Source: Psychrobacillus sp044762745
GTDB lineage: Bacteria; Bacillota; Bacilli; Bacillales_A; Planococcaceae
Direction: 5' to 3'
Length of the DNA: 64,000 bases
NCBI RefSeq assembly: GCF_044762745.1
Contig: NZ_JBIWEX010000020.1
Location: 1 to 64,000, forward strand
Below, piece after piece: positions 17,345-26,933 of this stretch. The notes under the pieces were generated by a model. The model was given only the letters and a program-made list of their open reading frames with translations. It had not been told where the DNA came from and made no database searches. Positions within the stretch are counted from its first letter, which is position 1. Every line of letters begins with the position of its first letter. Made by a program: the position numbers and the translations under genes.

Positions 17345-18317
17345 CTTTTTCCTCACTATCAACGTCCCAAGAAGACCTAGAATAGGAAGTTGTTTGAACT
17401 AAATTTAAAATCGCTTGTGCAGCTTTAAATTGCATATGCTTCATTGGTGAAGGTGAGCTTTTTAATGATGAAAACCATTCTTCATATGTTCTACTATCGA
17501 TAAATTGCACATTATAAGAAGAACCCGGATAGTCTATATATCCATTTCTTGAGAGAATTACTTTTCTAATCGGTAAATCTATTTCTTCTTTTTGAAAAAC
17601 TTGCAATAAGATGGATTCCATACGATTGATATTAATCAACGGACTTAATACTTTTTTCTCTTCTTTCCCGCTTTTTCTTAGCCAAAATCGGTCACTACTA
17701 CCGATAAATGCATCTAAATTTTGAGCTTCTAGCATGACAATACAAACGATTTCCGTTGGCAAAACAAGCATAATATCTAACTCAATCGGTGCTTTTTTTA
17801 GCTTTAATATAGGATAATAAAATAACAAATAATTATCTGGAAGATTTTGCATGAACGATCTCAATAATGTATCTCGCATAAATTTTGGATCTACATATGA
17901 TTTTTCACGTAAAGTGGAACTTGCCCATTTTAATTGAAAATGGAAAAGCTGATCTAAATACATTCTTTTTAAATCCTCTTTTGTCTGCGGTTCATAAACG
18001 ATTTTAGGTTCAAAAAACAGTGGCGTAGGTTCATCCGGAGTGCTATCCACAATGTCTATTTCGCTAGTTTCCCAAGTTTCTTCATCCGAGTTTTCAACCT
18101 TTTTGCGATGAAACAGCTTAGAAAAAATAGATTTTTTCTCCGGCTCTTCTATTTTTTCTTCTGTTTCTGTCCAAGTAGTGTTAAATGACCCTTTTTCGAA
18201 TTCTTCTTTCGTACGTTCCCATTGTTGCCTTTTCAAGCGAACAAATTGTGTCGGGTATCTTTTCAAATCTTTTTCATAACGAGAAACATAATCCTGTAAC
18301 TTCACTAATTGCGCCAT
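17337..18317 (-). CDS. ytlQ: NERD-like protein YtlQ
   Basis: A 326-residue protein. The N-terminal third is charged and helical, with an acidic linker (about residues 50-115). The C-terminal part (IELDIMLVLPTEIVCIVMLEA near residue 175) resembles the core of nuclease-related (NERD) domains, although the usual E-x-K ending of the active site is not seen. Activity is therefore doubtful. The start is ATG 18317, 5 nt after ggagggtg. It is sandwiched between the 2'-5' RNA ligase-like gene (1-nt gap) and ytlR (overlap), which implies one operon. Confidence 0.7.
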   Translation of the reverse strand: MAQLVKLQDYVSRYEKDLKRYPTQFVRLKRQQWERTKEEFEKGSFNTTWTETEEKIEEPEKKSIFSKLFHRKKVENSDEETWETSEIDIVDSTPDEPTPLFFEPKIVYEPQTKEDLKRMYLDQLFHFQLKWASSTLREKSYVDPKFMRDTLLRSFMQNLPDNYLLFYYPILKLKKAPIELDIMLVLPTEIVCIVMLEAQNLDAFIGSSDRFWLRKSGKEEKKVLSPLININRMESILLQVFQKEEIDLPIRKVILSRNGYIDYPGSSYNVQFIDSRTYEEWFSSLKSSPSPMKHMQFKAAQAILNLVQTTSYSRSSWDVDSEEKDD

Positions 18318-18318
18318 T

Positions 18319-18861
18319 CTACACCCTCCTACTCTGAATACAATCAATTTCCTCATAGCGAGGGGATTGATTGTTATTTATTTGGAAAATGGAGAAATGA
18401 GAAACATCAAAACTCATTTTTGGTAATTGAAAATCTTTAATATGCAATTCGTCCACTGCTGCCCATTTTTTTGCAATGGTAATATGAGCGTGAAAATCTT
18501 TTGTATTAGTTATCTCTATTACTTTAGATAATTGCCTTACAACATCATGTTGTAAGGCATGTAAAAAATGGCTATTTTCTACCGCAGTATATATTACGCG
18601 AGGTGTTTGCTCATTTCCGAAATGGGCTAATTCATTCGTTGTTAGCTCGAACTTTTCCCACTTAATGTTTCGTAAACATTGCATAATGGATGAGAGAATA
18701 CTTTGCTCTACATGCCCTAAGTAAAAAAGCGTGATATGCATATCTTCAGCAACTGGCAATGTCTTATGTGTTTTATGCACATTTGTATTTTCTCGCTCTT
18801 TCACGATAGCTTTTGCTATATGCATGGGAACTTTTATCCCGATAAAATAGTGTTGTTTCAT
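18319..18861 (-). CDS. thpR: RNA 2',3'-cyclic phosphodiesterase (2'-5' RNA ligase family)
   Basis: A 180-residue 2H phosphoesterase. Both catalytic H-x-T motifs are visible: HITLFYLG near residue 43 and HITIAKKW near residue 128. Family members open 2',3'-cyclic phosphates at RNA ends. It corresponds to B. subtilis YtlP in position. Its start overlaps the dat stop by 4 nt (ATGA), so translation is coupled. Confidence 0.87.
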   Translation of the reverse strand: MKQHYFIGIKVPMHIAKAIVKERENTNVHKTHKTLPVAEDMHITLFYLGHVEQSILSSIMQCLRNIKWEKFELTTNELAHFGNEQTPRVIYTAVENSHFLHALQHDVVRQLSKVIEITNTKDFHAHITIAKKWAAVDELHIKDFQLPKMSFDVSHFSIFQINNNQSPRYEEIDCIQSRRV

Positions 18862-19709
18862 ACACTAATTGAAGATGGGATTTTTTGTTCAAATGCTTGT
18901 TGAAGTTTTTCTGTCCATCCTCCACGTTTACCAGTTCCGATTAGTTGACTTTCAAGCGAAATGATTGGCATTACTTCAGCATTTGTAGAAGACATAATCA
19001 GTTCGTCCATTGCTAACGCTTGTTCTTTTGTGAACGCTTCTTCGACAACTTTTAATCCAATTTCATCGCAGCAGTCTAAAATCACTTTTCTTGTAATACC
19101 ATTCAATATTAAGTTACTTACAGGATGCGTATAGAGTACGTCGTCTTTAATACCGTACACATTAGAAGAAGAACCTTCTGTTATGATTCCTGAGCGATGC
19201 TGGATTGCTTCATAGCAGTCTTTACTAATTGCTTCTTGTTTTGCAAGCACATTGCCAAGTAGGTTAAGCGACTTAATATCACAACGAAGCCAGCGGATAT
19301 CTTCTACGAAGCAAGCTTTTACTCCATTTTCTAGTTGAGCGAACGGACGTGTCGTTTCTTTTGTATAAGCCGTTAAAACCGATTCCACTGCAGGCGTCGG
19401 AAAATTATGCTGTCTTGGACTCGTGCCACGTGTAACTTGTAAATAAATATGACCATTATCTACTTCATTTGTCTCGATCAAATCGTGAATCATTTTATGC
19501 ATAACATCTTTTGTATATGGAATGACTAACTGGATTTTATCTGCACTCGCATATAAACGATCAATATGTTCCGCTGCTGTAAATACATTGCCATTATAAA
19601 TTTTAATCACTTCGTAAATGCCGTCCCCAAATTGATATCCACGGTCTTCAAATCCAATTTTCACTTTTTCTTCGTTAATAATTTTGTCATTCCATAATAT
19701 TTTAGCCAT
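18858..19709 (-). CDS. dat: D-amino acid aminotransferase
   Basis: A PLP-dependent class IV transaminase that makes D-glutamate from D-alanine and 2-oxoglutarate for the cell wall. The 283 residues contain the N-terminal GFEDRGYQFGDGIYEVIK, the Schiff-base lysine segment DIKSLNLLGNVLAKQ near residue 145, and TEGSSSNVYGI. Length and motifs match Bacillus Dat. It overlaps pepV by one base (TAATG) and the RNA phosphodiesterase gene by four. Confidence 0.94.
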   Translation of the reverse strand: MAKILWNDKIINEEKVKIGFEDRGYQFGDGIYEVIKIYNGNVFTAAEHIDRLYASADKIQLVIPYTKDVMHKMIHDLIETNEVDNGHIYLQVTRGTSPRQHNFPTPAVESVLTAYTKETTRPFAQLENGVKACFVEDIRWLRCDIKSLNLLGNVLAKQEAISKDCYEAIQHRSGIITEGSSSNVYGIKDDVLYTHPVSNLILNGITRKVILDCCDEIGLKVVEEAFTKEQALAMDELIMSSTNAEVMPIISLESQLIGTGKRGGWTEKLQQAFEQKIPSSISV

Positions 19710-21118
19710 TATTTTTCTCCTACAGTTGAAGTTTTACTTGCTAGCTCTACAATTGCATCTGCATAAATTGCGGTTGCTTTTACTAAATCTTCGATATCGA
19801 CATATTCATCTACCTGATGAGCAACATCTTTTCTACCTGGGAACAGCATACCGAACGCAACCCCTTTATCGAGTACGCGTGCGTATGTCCCTCCACCAAT
19901 GGACAGAAGTTTTGCTTCTTCTCCAGTGTTTCTTTCATACACTTTTTGCAATGTTTGGATTAACTCATCTTTTTCATCTACATAGTGTGGAGCAGAATTA
20001 CTGCCTAAATCCAATGTAATGCCCATTTGTTTAAGTACTTCTCGGCAAGCAGCAAGTTTTTCTTCAAAAGGGTATGTTACAGAATAACGCATACTTACTT
20101 GCGTACATGATCCTTGTTCTGGTGCATAATGAATAACTCCAGGATTTAGTGTCGTATCACCTGAAACATCGTCCATAAAGTTTAACGCAAGTTTATGTCC
20201 TCTGCTATCTTCCCCAAAACCTTCTACTAAAAAGTCAACAAAAGCTTTAGAATGAGGTGTTAACTGAATCGTTTGTAAAAACTTCGCTAGGAAAATCGCT
20301 GCATTTACCCCTTCGTCAGGTTCCATCGCATGTGCGGATTTTCCGTGAATTAATACTTTTACCATTGGACCTTGTGGGGCAACTTCTCCTGTAATTCCGT
20401 GTTCTTTTGCAAAAGTATCAAACTTTTCTTTAATCGTGATAAGCCCACCAAAAACAAAGGCAAATGCTTCATCTGGCACCATATTCGTTCGCTTACCTGC
20501 TTGGAAAAACTGAATTGTTTCTGTTTCAGTTGAACCTGTTTGCGTAAATATTAAATTTGCTATTCCTTTTTCAGCATTAATAATAGGAAAATCTGCATCT
20601 GGTGCAAACCCAATTGTCGGCATTTGTTCTTTTTGAAAATAACGTTCTACACAACGGAAACCACTTTCTTCGTCTGTTCCTATTATCATGCGTACTTTTT
20701 TAGAAAGTTCAATTCCAGACTCTTTTACTAATTTCATCGCCATCCAAGCGGCAATGGTTGGTCCTTTATCGTCAATTGCTCCTCGACCGTAAACTCTGGT
20801 CTCAGCAACAACTCCTTCAAATGGAGGATATGTCCAGCCACTCCCTTCCGGAACTACATCTACATGACAAAGAATACCGAGAATTTCTTCTCCGTCACCC
20901 ATTTCAATATGACCAGCCATATTATCTACATTTTTTGTTGTGAATCCGGCTTGTTCCCCTTCTTTAAGCATATGTTGTAATGCTTCTAAAGGTTTTGGAC
21001 CGAAAGGCATTTCCTCTGTTGCCAAATCTTTTTGTAAGACACTTGGGATTTGAATAAGCTGTTGTAATTCTGCAATTATTTCTTCTTTCTTTTCTTCTGC
21101 AAGTTTTAACCAGTTCAT
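19709..21118 (-). CDS. pepV: Dipeptidase PepV
   Basis: An M20 family zinc dipeptidase, 469 residues, cleaving a wide range of dipeptides in the cytoplasm. Metal-binding motifs are GILCHVDVVPEG (His, Asp), AIDDKGPTIAA (Asp), GTDEESGFR (Glu pair) and FAPDADFP. A lid domain sits in the middle. It is the first gene of the pepV-dat-thpR-ytlQ-ytlR-trmB-ytnP train on the minus strand, and the divergent promoter area to ytzE is 21119-21415. Confidence 0.94.
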   Translation of the reverse strand: MNWLKLAEEKKEEIIAELQQLIQIPSVLQKDLATEEMPFGPKPLEALQHMLKEGEQAGFTTKNVDNMAGHIEMGDGEEILGILCHVDVVPEGSGWTYPPFEGVVAETRVYGRGAIDDKGPTIAAWMAMKLVKESGIELSKKVRMIIGTDEESGFRCVERYFQKEQMPTIGFAPDADFPIINAEKGIANLIFTQTGSTETETIQFFQAGKRTNMVPDEAFAFVFGGLITIKEKFDTFAKEHGITGEVAPQGPMVKVLIHGKSAHAMEPDEGVNAAIFLAKFLQTIQLTPHSKAFVDFLVEGFGEDSRGHKLALNFMDDVSGDTTLNPGVIHYAPEQGSCTQVSMRYSVTYPFEEKLAACREVLKQMGITLDLGSNSAPHYVDEKDELIQTLQKVYERNTGEEAKLLSIGGGTYARVLDKGVAFGMLFPGRKDVAHQVDEYVDIEDLVKATAIYADAIVELASKTSTVGEK

Positions 21119-21415
21119 AAAAAATCTCCTCCGCTATTCATATATATAACCATTTTACACTTATTTTGACGGGACGTCTTTGAAAATAATTTTAGTCTGT
21201 AAATGCCTGAGCTTTCAGATTTTCATGTTAAAAATTTGTAAATTAATTGATTTTAATAGAAATTTGCCAGAAAATCTACTATAATTGAATTGTCAGATAA
21301 TAAAACTGGCTACCAATATAGTAAAGGGGCTGTAAATTGCAATTATTTAGTTGCTTTTCACCCATGTCGTCCGCTAGTCTAGCCAAGAGATATGATGATG
21401 AAGGAGTGGTTACTG

Positions 21416-21637
21416 ATGAAACCAACTACTGATCGGATGCTCAATCGAATTAAAGACATGTACATGTTCATCCGAGAAAACGGAACTGTTACAACACAAG
21501 ACTTAGTCGATGAATTTTGCATCACTCCTCGTACAATTCAACGAGATTTGAATGTACTTGCTTTTAATGACTTAGTTATTAGTCCAACAAGAGGCAAATG
21601 GACCACGACGAACAAGCGAGTTAAATTGACATCTTAG
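21416..21637 (+). CDS. ytzE: DeoR-type HTH protein YtzE
   Basis: A 73-residue protein made of a single DeoR-type winged helix-turn-helix (ENGTVTTQDLVDEFCITPRTIQRDLNVLAFNDLV). There is no effector domain, so it is either a small DNA-binding regulator or a subunit. ATG 21416 is preceded by aaggagtgg, which decides the start against upstream in-frame ATGs. It ends in a terminator shared with the convergent pseudouridine synthase gene. Targets are unknown. Confidence 0.82.
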   Translation: MKPTTDRMLNRIKDMYMFIRENGTVTTQDLVDEFCITPRTIQRDLNVLAFNDLVISPTRGKWTTTNKRVKLTS

Positions 21638-21651
21638 ATATTTTCAATATG

Positions 21652-21694
21652 AAAAGAATGACCAAGCTCTACATTCAAGCAAGGTCATTCTTTT
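21652..21694. terminator. Bidirectional terminator between ytzE and the pseudouridine synthase gene
   Basis: A perfect 12-bp stem AAAAGAATGACC (21652-21663) with GGTCATTCTTTT (21683-21694) lies between convergent genes and is flanked by A and T tracts. Confidence 0.85.
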
Positions 21695-21695
21695 G

Positions 21696-22397
21696 CTATA
21701 TTTGCTCTAATTCTTCTTCTCTTAATTCCCTATAGGCACCTTCTGCAAGTGAGTGGTCTAACTTAAGCGCACCCATTGAAAGCCTTTTTAAGTAAATAAC
21801 CTTTTTCCCCACGGCCTCAAACATTCTTTTCACTTGATGAAATTTACCTTCCGTAATCGTTAATTCAATTTCAGATATGGGCCCACTTCTTAAAACATGC
21901 AATATTCCAGGTTTTGTATGATAGCCATCCTCTAATGTGACGCCATTTTTAAAAGCCTCGACATCTGTTTCGTTTACAATTCCTTGCACTTTGGCAAAAT
22001 ATACTTTTGGAACTTCTTTGTTAGGCGAAAGCAAACGATGCGTTAAAGCACCGTCATTTGTAAGCAACAGCAGCCCTACCGTATCCTTATCCAGCCGTCC
22101 GACTGGATAAGGTTCAAAATGCCGTACGTCATCATCCAATAAATCGATGACCGTTTTATCTCTTGTATCTTCCGTTGCAGAAACTACTCCTGCTGGTTTA
22201 TTTAACATTAAATAGATGAACTCTTTATATTCTACAACTTCCCCGTATACGGATACTCGATCTAAATGTTCGTTTACATGCATCGAGCTATCCTTCACAG
22301 TGACATCATTTACTTGAATTGCCTTTGACTTGATTAACATTTTTACTTCTCTTCTTGTCCCAAAGCCCGTATGAGCTAGAAATTTATCTAATCGCAT
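21696..22397 (-). CDS. RsuA-family 16S/23S rRNA pseudouridine synthase
   Basis: A 233-residue protein with an N-terminal S4 RNA-binding domain (MRLDKFLAHTGFGTRREVK) and a RsuA/RluB-type synthase domain. The catalytic motif GRLDKDTVGLLLLTNDG (Asp in RLD) lies near residue 103, and KFHQVKRMF follows. It isomerises a specific uridine in rRNA; the small-subunit RsuA branch fits best, and the site is inferred. It lies 9 nt downstream of the flippase gene and is likely co-transcribed. It is positioned like B. subtilis ytzG. Confidence 0.9.
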   Translation of the reverse strand: MRLDKFLAHTGFGTRREVKMLIKSKAIQVNDVTVKDSSMHVNEHLDRVSVYGEVVEYKEFIYLMLNKPAGVVSATEDTRDKTVIDLLDDDVRHFEPYPVGRLDKDTVGLLLLTNDGALTHRLLSPNKEVPKVYFAKVQGIVNETDVEAFKNGVTLEDGYHTKPGILHVLRSGPISEIELTITEGKFHQVKRMFEAVGKKVIYLKRLSMGALKLDHSLAEGAYRELREEELEQI

Positions 22398-22406
22398 ATC
22401 GTACTC

Positions 22407-24023
22407 CTAAAAACCAATTTTTTTCGTATATTTTGTCAGTCTTTCTCCAAAGAGCTTTTGCGCAAGCCCAAGTCGTAATGTGACATACCCATAAAAAGCC
22501 ACTCCAATGGAAGCACAAACGAATATGACTACTAACGCTTCCAATTTATGATCGATCACGAACATTTTCTCAATGCCCCATTTAGACAGTAATACAAGAC
22601 TCAACATTACTACATTCACAATCACTATTAAAAAAATCCGTCTAATAACCATCGGCGATTTATAATGTAATGTTTTTCGAATCGCTAACATATTTAACCC
22701 AATGGCCACAATATATCCTAGGGCAGTTGCCATAATAGCCCCATCTGTTTCAAATGCTTTTATCAATGGTGTATTTAATACGAGTTTCGTTAATATACCG
22801 AGTAACAAATTCAGGATAATAAGTTTTTGTCGATCTATTCCTTGTAAAATCGCTGTGGTTACCGGATAAAGCGCAAATAATATAGCAACTGGGGCATAAT
22901 GCGCAAGCACCGCTGTTCCTGTTTCACTTTGTTGGTAAAACACAAGGTAAAATTCATTTGCTAAAACTGAAATACCCATTGCAGCTGGTACAGTCAGGAA
23001 TAATAGTATTTGAAAAGTTTGGTCAAGTGATTTTCTTACTTGTCCAAAATCTTGCTTAGCGTAATAACTTGTAATATAAGGAATTAACGCCATCGAAAAA
23101 CCAGTGGCAAGCATAACTGGAATCATTACAAGTTTGTGTGTAGTTAAATTTAACATTCCAAGATAAATACCAGATTCTTTTCCGCTGAAGCCGATCATCG
23201 CCATTGCACGATTAAATGTAATCATATCAACAAATTGGAATAAAGGATTTATAACACCAACTAATGCAAACGGTACAGTATAAACCAATATTTCTTTATA
23301 TATATTTTTCAAAGAAATATTAGAAATCGCATTACCGCTACCTTCCAGTAAACCATTAAATTCTGGTTTTAATTTCTGCCAATACCAATATAAAACGACT
23401 AGACTTGCTATAGCACCTAAAAAAGCAGCAAAAACTGCAAACGATACAGCCGTCTTTTCCGTACCATTAAATACTTTCATCACTAAAAATGCTCCTGATA
23501 GCACAAATAATATACGAACTATTTGCTCTATCAATTGTGATACAGCTGTAGGAGTCATATGCTGATATCCTTGAAAAAACCCTCGTATTAAACTCATCAC
23601 TGGTACAACGATTACTGCAAAGCTTACATACTTTATAACCGTTGCAACATCCTGAGCAGTTATCGATGTATCTTTACCTTTAATGACTGAATGCGCAATA
23701 GGTTCCGCTAGAAAATAGAGAACAAGAAATCCTAATACACCCGTTACAACCATAAGTAACATGCTGGATTTTACTAGCTTTCTGCCAGTGGCATAGTCAC
23801 CTAATGTATTATATTTGGAAACAAACTTTGAAACAGCAATTGGAATACCAGAAACAGCAACAGCAAGCACAATTGAGTATGGAACATATGCATACTGGTA
23901 AAGACCGATATACTCCTCTCCAACTAGTTGATAAAAAGGAATAATATAAAGTACACCTAAAATTCTTGATAATAAGAGACCAACAGTCAAAATCATTGTC
24001 CCTTTTAATAAATTCGAAGCCAT
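22407..24023 (-). CDS. ytgP: MOP-superfamily polysaccharide/lipid flippase YtgP
   Basis: A 538-residue integral membrane protein with about 14 predicted helices, in the MurJ/SpoVB/Wzx branch of the MOP family. B. subtilis YtgP (Amj/MurJ work) can flip the lipid II precursor, so a cell-wall role is likely. The N terminus begins LLKGTMILTVGLLLSRILGV, typical of this branch. A Gly/Pro-rich central part (FFQGYQHMTPTAVSQ) is also typical. It is the first gene of a two-gene operon with the pseudouridine synthase gene. Confidence 0.88.
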   Translation of the reverse strand: MASNLLKGTMILTVGLLLSRILGVLYIIPFYQLVGEEYIGLYQYAYVPYSIVLAVAVSGIPIAVSKFVSKYNTLGDYATGRKLVKSSMLLMVVTGVLGFLVLYFLAEPIAHSVIKGKDTSITAQDVATVIKYVSFAVIVVPVMSLIRGFFQGYQHMTPTAVSQLIEQIVRILFVLSGAFLVMKVFNGTEKTAVSFAVFAAFLGAIASLVVLYWYWQKLKPEFNGLLEGSGNAISNISLKNIYKEILVYTVPFALVGVINPLFQFVDMITFNRAMAMIGFSGKESGIYLGMLNLTTHKLVMIPVMLATGFSMALIPYITSYYAKQDFGQVRKSLDQTFQILLFLTVPAAMGISVLANEFYLVFYQQSETGTAVLAHYAPVAILFALYPVTTAILQGIDRQKLIILNLLLGILTKLVLNTPLIKAFETDGAIMATALGYIVAIGLNMLAIRKTLHYKSPMVIRRIFLIVIVNVVMLSLVLLSKWGIEKMFVIDHKLEALVVIFVCASIGVAFYGYVTLRLGLAQKLFGERLTKYTKKIGF

Positions 24024-24044
24024 AAAACCCGCCCAATCCTATCA

Positions 24045-24215
24045 AATTCGCCTCGCTGTATTTGGCCCAGACCAGATTAAGTAAGGAAGTTAGCCTAATC
24101 CCGTCGCATCCTTGCGACAACAGCTAACTGATCTGCATCACGCATGCCTGAGCTTTGCTAGAGAAATTCCTCTCAAAATCTGTGGCATCCGCCGGAGGCT
24201 TTAACTCTAAAACAT
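24045..24215. repeat. Structured intergenic element upstream of the flippase gene
   Basis: The 290-bp gap between ytgP and the flavoprotein gene contains nested inverted repeats: cagaccag with ctgatctg (one mismatch), then GTTAGC with GCTAAC, then the hairpin GTCGCATCCTTGCGAC. Further right comes catccgccggaggc. It is GC-richer than its surroundings and shows no reading frame of note. The 'catcct' hairpin resembles that of the element near 9740, so both may belong to one dispersed repeat family; this is inference. Confidence 0.4.
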
Positions 24216-24315
24216 TTGCTGAATGAAGTTAAATTGTCTACACTACAGTTTACATCTGTCTCATGAAAACCACAATCGTGTATAATAAAGAAAAAAGTGA
24301 AAGTGTGAACTATTT

Positions 24316-25575
24316 ATGTATGACGTTATTGTAATCGGTGGGGGTCCATCAGGATTAATGGCCGCAGCTGCTGCTGGAGCAGAAAAGAAAAAAGTATTAC
24401 TTATTGAAAAAGGTTCGAAGCTTGGGAAAAAACTTGCTATATCTGGTGGTGGACGTTGTAACGTAACGAATAGACTTCCTCAAGAAGAAATTGTCAAAAA
24501 CATTCCTGGAAATGGTCGCTTTTTGTTCAGTCCATTCTCTGTTTTTAATAATGAAGATATTATTGCGTTTTTTGAAAATCTTGGGGTTGCTTTAAAAGAA
24601 GAAGATCACGGAAGGATGTTCCCTGTCTCCAATAAAGCAATGGACGTGGTCAACGCGTTACTCGATGAGTTAAAAAGATTAAATGTCGAAATTAAACTAA
24701 ATTCACCAGTTGCTAAACTGTTAATGAATGATGAAAAAGTCATTGGCGTTCGTCTTGCTACTGGTGAAGAAATCACTGCTAACGCAGTTGTTGTTGCAGT
24801 TGGAGGAAAAGCAGTTCCGCAAACAGGATCTACTGGTGACGGGTATCCATGGGCGGAAAAAGCGGGACATACGGTTACTGATCTATATCCAACAGAAGTT
24901 CCTTTATTATCTAGCGAGCCTTTTATTAAATCAAAAGAACTTCAAGGACTTGCACTGCGAGATGTTGCGGTTTCCGTACTTAAAAAAAATGGAAAACCGA
25001 TTATCACACACCAAATGGACATGCTCTTTACCCATTTCGGCCTCAGTGGTCCAGCCATATTACGCTGCAGCCAATTTGTTGTGAAAGAGCAAAAGAAAAA
25101 CGGAGGACAACTTGTACAAGTTCGAATAGATAGTATACCTGAACAAAACGAAGAGCAAACATTCCAATCTCTACTCTCTGCCATTAAAGAAGATCCGAAA
25201 AAAGCGGTGAAGAATGTTTGGAAAGGAATCGTGCCGGAAAGATGGCTATTGTTTTTATTGGAGCGAGCAAGTATCGAGGAAAGTGAAGACGGTCAAAATC
25301 TAGCACACGATAAAATAAGAGAACTTGCCCACCAACTAAAGCAATTTACGGTGAACGTTTACGGGACCCAACCACTCGATAAAGCTTTCGTTACGGGTGG
25401 AGGTGTGTCTATTAAAGAAATTGAACCGAAAACTATGGCTTCTAAGAAAAAAGCTGGTTTGTATTTCTGCGGAGAGATTCTGGATATTCATGGTTATACC
25501 GGTGGTTATAATATTACCTCTGCGCTTGTAACTGGGAAAATTGCAGGTATGAGTGCTGCTGGTTTTATTGAGTGA
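24316..25575 (+). CDS. ytfP: HI0933-family NAD(P)/FAD-dependent flavoprotein (YtfP/BaiN-like)
   Basis: A 419-residue flavoprotein. The N-terminal dinucleotide fold is VIVIGGGPSGLMAAAAA and the family signature GGGRCNVTNR follows at about residue 47. The C-terminal half contains TGGGVSIKEIEPKTM and CGEILDIHGYTGGYN, which return to the FAD site. The family reduces unsaturated substrates in some bacteria; the B. subtilis protein is uncharacterised. The ribosome site is weak (gtgaaagtg). It stands alone and is followed by a terminator. Confidence 0.85.
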   Translation: MYDVIVIGGGPSGLMAAAAAGAEKKKVLLIEKGSKLGKKLAISGGGRCNVTNRLPQEEIVKNIPGNGRFLFSPFSVFNNEDIIAFFENLGVALKEEDHGRMFPVSNKAMDVVNALLDELKRLNVEIKLNSPVAKLLMNDEKVIGVRLATGEEITANAVVVAVGGKAVPQTGSTGDGYPWAEKAGHTVTDLYPTEVPLLSSEPFIKSKELQGLALRDVAVSVLKKNGKPIITHQMDMLFTHFGLSGPAILRCSQFVVKEQKKNGGQLVQVRIDSIPEQNEEQTFQSLLSAIKEDPKKAVKNVWKGIVPERWLLFLLERASIEESEDGQNLAHDKIRELAHQLKQFTVNVYGTQPLDKAFVTGGGVSIKEIEPKTMASKKKAGLYFCGEILDIHGYTGGYNITSALVTGKIAGMSAAGFIE

Positions 25576-25641
25576 TCCTCTGGGAAACTCATCATTTTCA
25601 TTTGACTTTAAAAAAATATTGTTGATATTCGGATTATAAAT

Positions 25642-25669
25642 AAAAAGGACCAAATTCAAGGTCCTTTTT
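25642..25669 (+). terminator. Terminator downstream of the HI0933-family gene
   Basis: Stem AAAAAGGACC (25642-25651) with GGTCCTTTTT (25660-25669) and T-rich continuation on the plus strand. Confidence 0.85.
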
Positions 25670-25731
25670 ATTGTGTTCTTGTATAACTATGCCCAGTTAG
25701 TTGAAAAATATTTTTTTATCCTTGTGTTTTT

Positions 25732-25764
25732 AAAAAAGCATTCCTCAATGCAATGGAATGCTTT
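25732..25764 (-). terminator. Terminator of the AlkD-like gene
   Basis: Stem AAAGCATTCC (25735-25744) with GGAATGCTTT (25755-25764). The minus-strand transcript continues with a U-run. It lies 42 nt past the alkD-like stop. Confidence 0.8.
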
Positions 25765-25805
25765 ATAAATCCTCAAAACTATTCGTTTCAAGATGCGTAC
25801 TAATT

Positions 25806-26513
25806 TTAACACCGTACATACTTACGTTTAAAACCAAGTTTACCTCTATCCACTTCTTTTTGAATACTTTCGTAAGCATTTAGGAAACTGCTTTTTTTCT
25901 TTTCCCGTTTCACTTCTACTATCCCTATGGCCTTTGCGGTCTCGGCTGCCATCTCATGGAGCGGCAAATAGGAAATCCCCACGGTGTAAACAAAATTATT
26001 CATAGCGGATTTCGTTCGTTCTGGCGAATCGTGAATCGTATTTTTCACCATATCAAGCATTTTGGAAATCTTTATTTCTGAAAATTCGACGTCTTTCCTA
26101 TTTCCTAACAGCCAGCAGTAGCAACTCCAGCCTGCAGACATTTTTAGCTCTTCACCACTTGCAATCCATTTATCAGCAACCTCTTGTGCTATATCGGACT
26201 CTGATAAAGTTACAGCTACTACATAATCGGAAAGCATATAAAAATACGCTGCATCTATCCAACGTTCATAGTCCGATTCCGTCATGGCTTTTGGGTCTGC
26301 AATAATGCCTGCTAAGTACATGGCATCGTAGTTCCCTGTGGTATAAAGCTCTTCAGCTAAAGGCTGGTCTTTTTTTATTTTCTTAGCAATTGGTTTCATA
26401 GCGCCTGTAGCCACGCCAAAAAGCGGCTCATGTGCACCATTGGATATGTATATTTTTTTCGTTCGTTCCTTGCTAAGTGCTTCAAGCTCCTGCATAACTA
26501 TTTCTAAATTCAT
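25806..26513 (-). CDS. AlkD-like DNA alkylation repair family protein
   Basis: A 235-residue all-helical protein of the AlkC/AlkD HEAT-repeat DNA glycosylase family (COG4912), which removes alkylated purines without base flipping. Repeat-like helices run through the sequence (MKPIAKKIKKDQPLAEELY, ERTKSAMNNFVYTVG). The N terminus is shorter than in the B. cereus AlkD prototype, and I cannot align the catalytic Asp with confidence. Activity is therefore not certain. It is a single gene with a terminator downstream. Confidence 0.75.
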   Translation of the reverse strand: MNLEIVMQELEALSKERTKKIYISNGAHEPLFGVATGAMKPIAKKIKKDQPLAEELYTTGNYDAMYLAGIIADPKAMTESDYERWIDAAYFYMLSDYVVAVTLSESDIAQEVADKWIASGEELKMSAGWSCYCWLLGNRKDVEFSEIKISKMLDMVKNTIHDSPERTKSAMNNFVYTVGISYLPLHEMAAETAKAIGIVEVKREKKKSSFLNAYESIQKEVDRGKLGFKRKYVRC

Positions 26514-26654
26514 CGTTTAACACTTCCTTCTTTTGAAGTTTTCCCCTAATATTTTGCCCATCAAATACAATATCATTATTCTATAACAAACTACCAATAA
26601 AAAAACACAAAAAAATAATTGAATCTTATAACTACTTATACTACAATGGTGTTT

Positions 26655-26900
26655 AACAAGCGATGAAGAAGAATAGTAGCGATGTGAAATGCTAAAGAGA
26701 GCTGGCGGTTGGTGCAAGTCAGTGCAAATGCATGTCGTGAATGGGCTTCTGAGCTCCGAGCTGAACGTATTAGTAGGCTTAGGCGTATGTCTACGTTACA
26801 AGACGCGCAACTATTTGGTTGTAAATAAGCGGATTACAAAAGTAATCAATGAAGGTGGCACCACGGCTCTCCGTCCTTTTTAGATGGAGGGCCTTTTTGT
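26655..26900 (+). ncRNA. T-box riboswitch, tryptophan specifier, upstream of trpE
   Basis: The leader has the conserved Stem I features agagagctggcggttggtg. The specifier region is gtgaaTGGgcttctgagct, with UGG (Trp) in the place where the leuS leader has CUC. The T-box bulge sequence aaggtggcaccacgg starts at 26852, and a terminator hairpin (GGCTCTCCGTC with GATGGAGGGCC, then T5) ends the leader. Uncharged tRNA-Trp should stabilise the antiterminator and switch trpE-trpG on. Confidence 0.92.
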
Positions 26901-26933
26901 GTTCAGTTGAGCAGAGAAAAGGAGAGATGAGCA

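Noticed and set aside
26689..26883. A 64-codon plus-strand frame before trpE
   Set aside because: It lies wholly within the Trp T-box leader, whose structure explains the sequence better.
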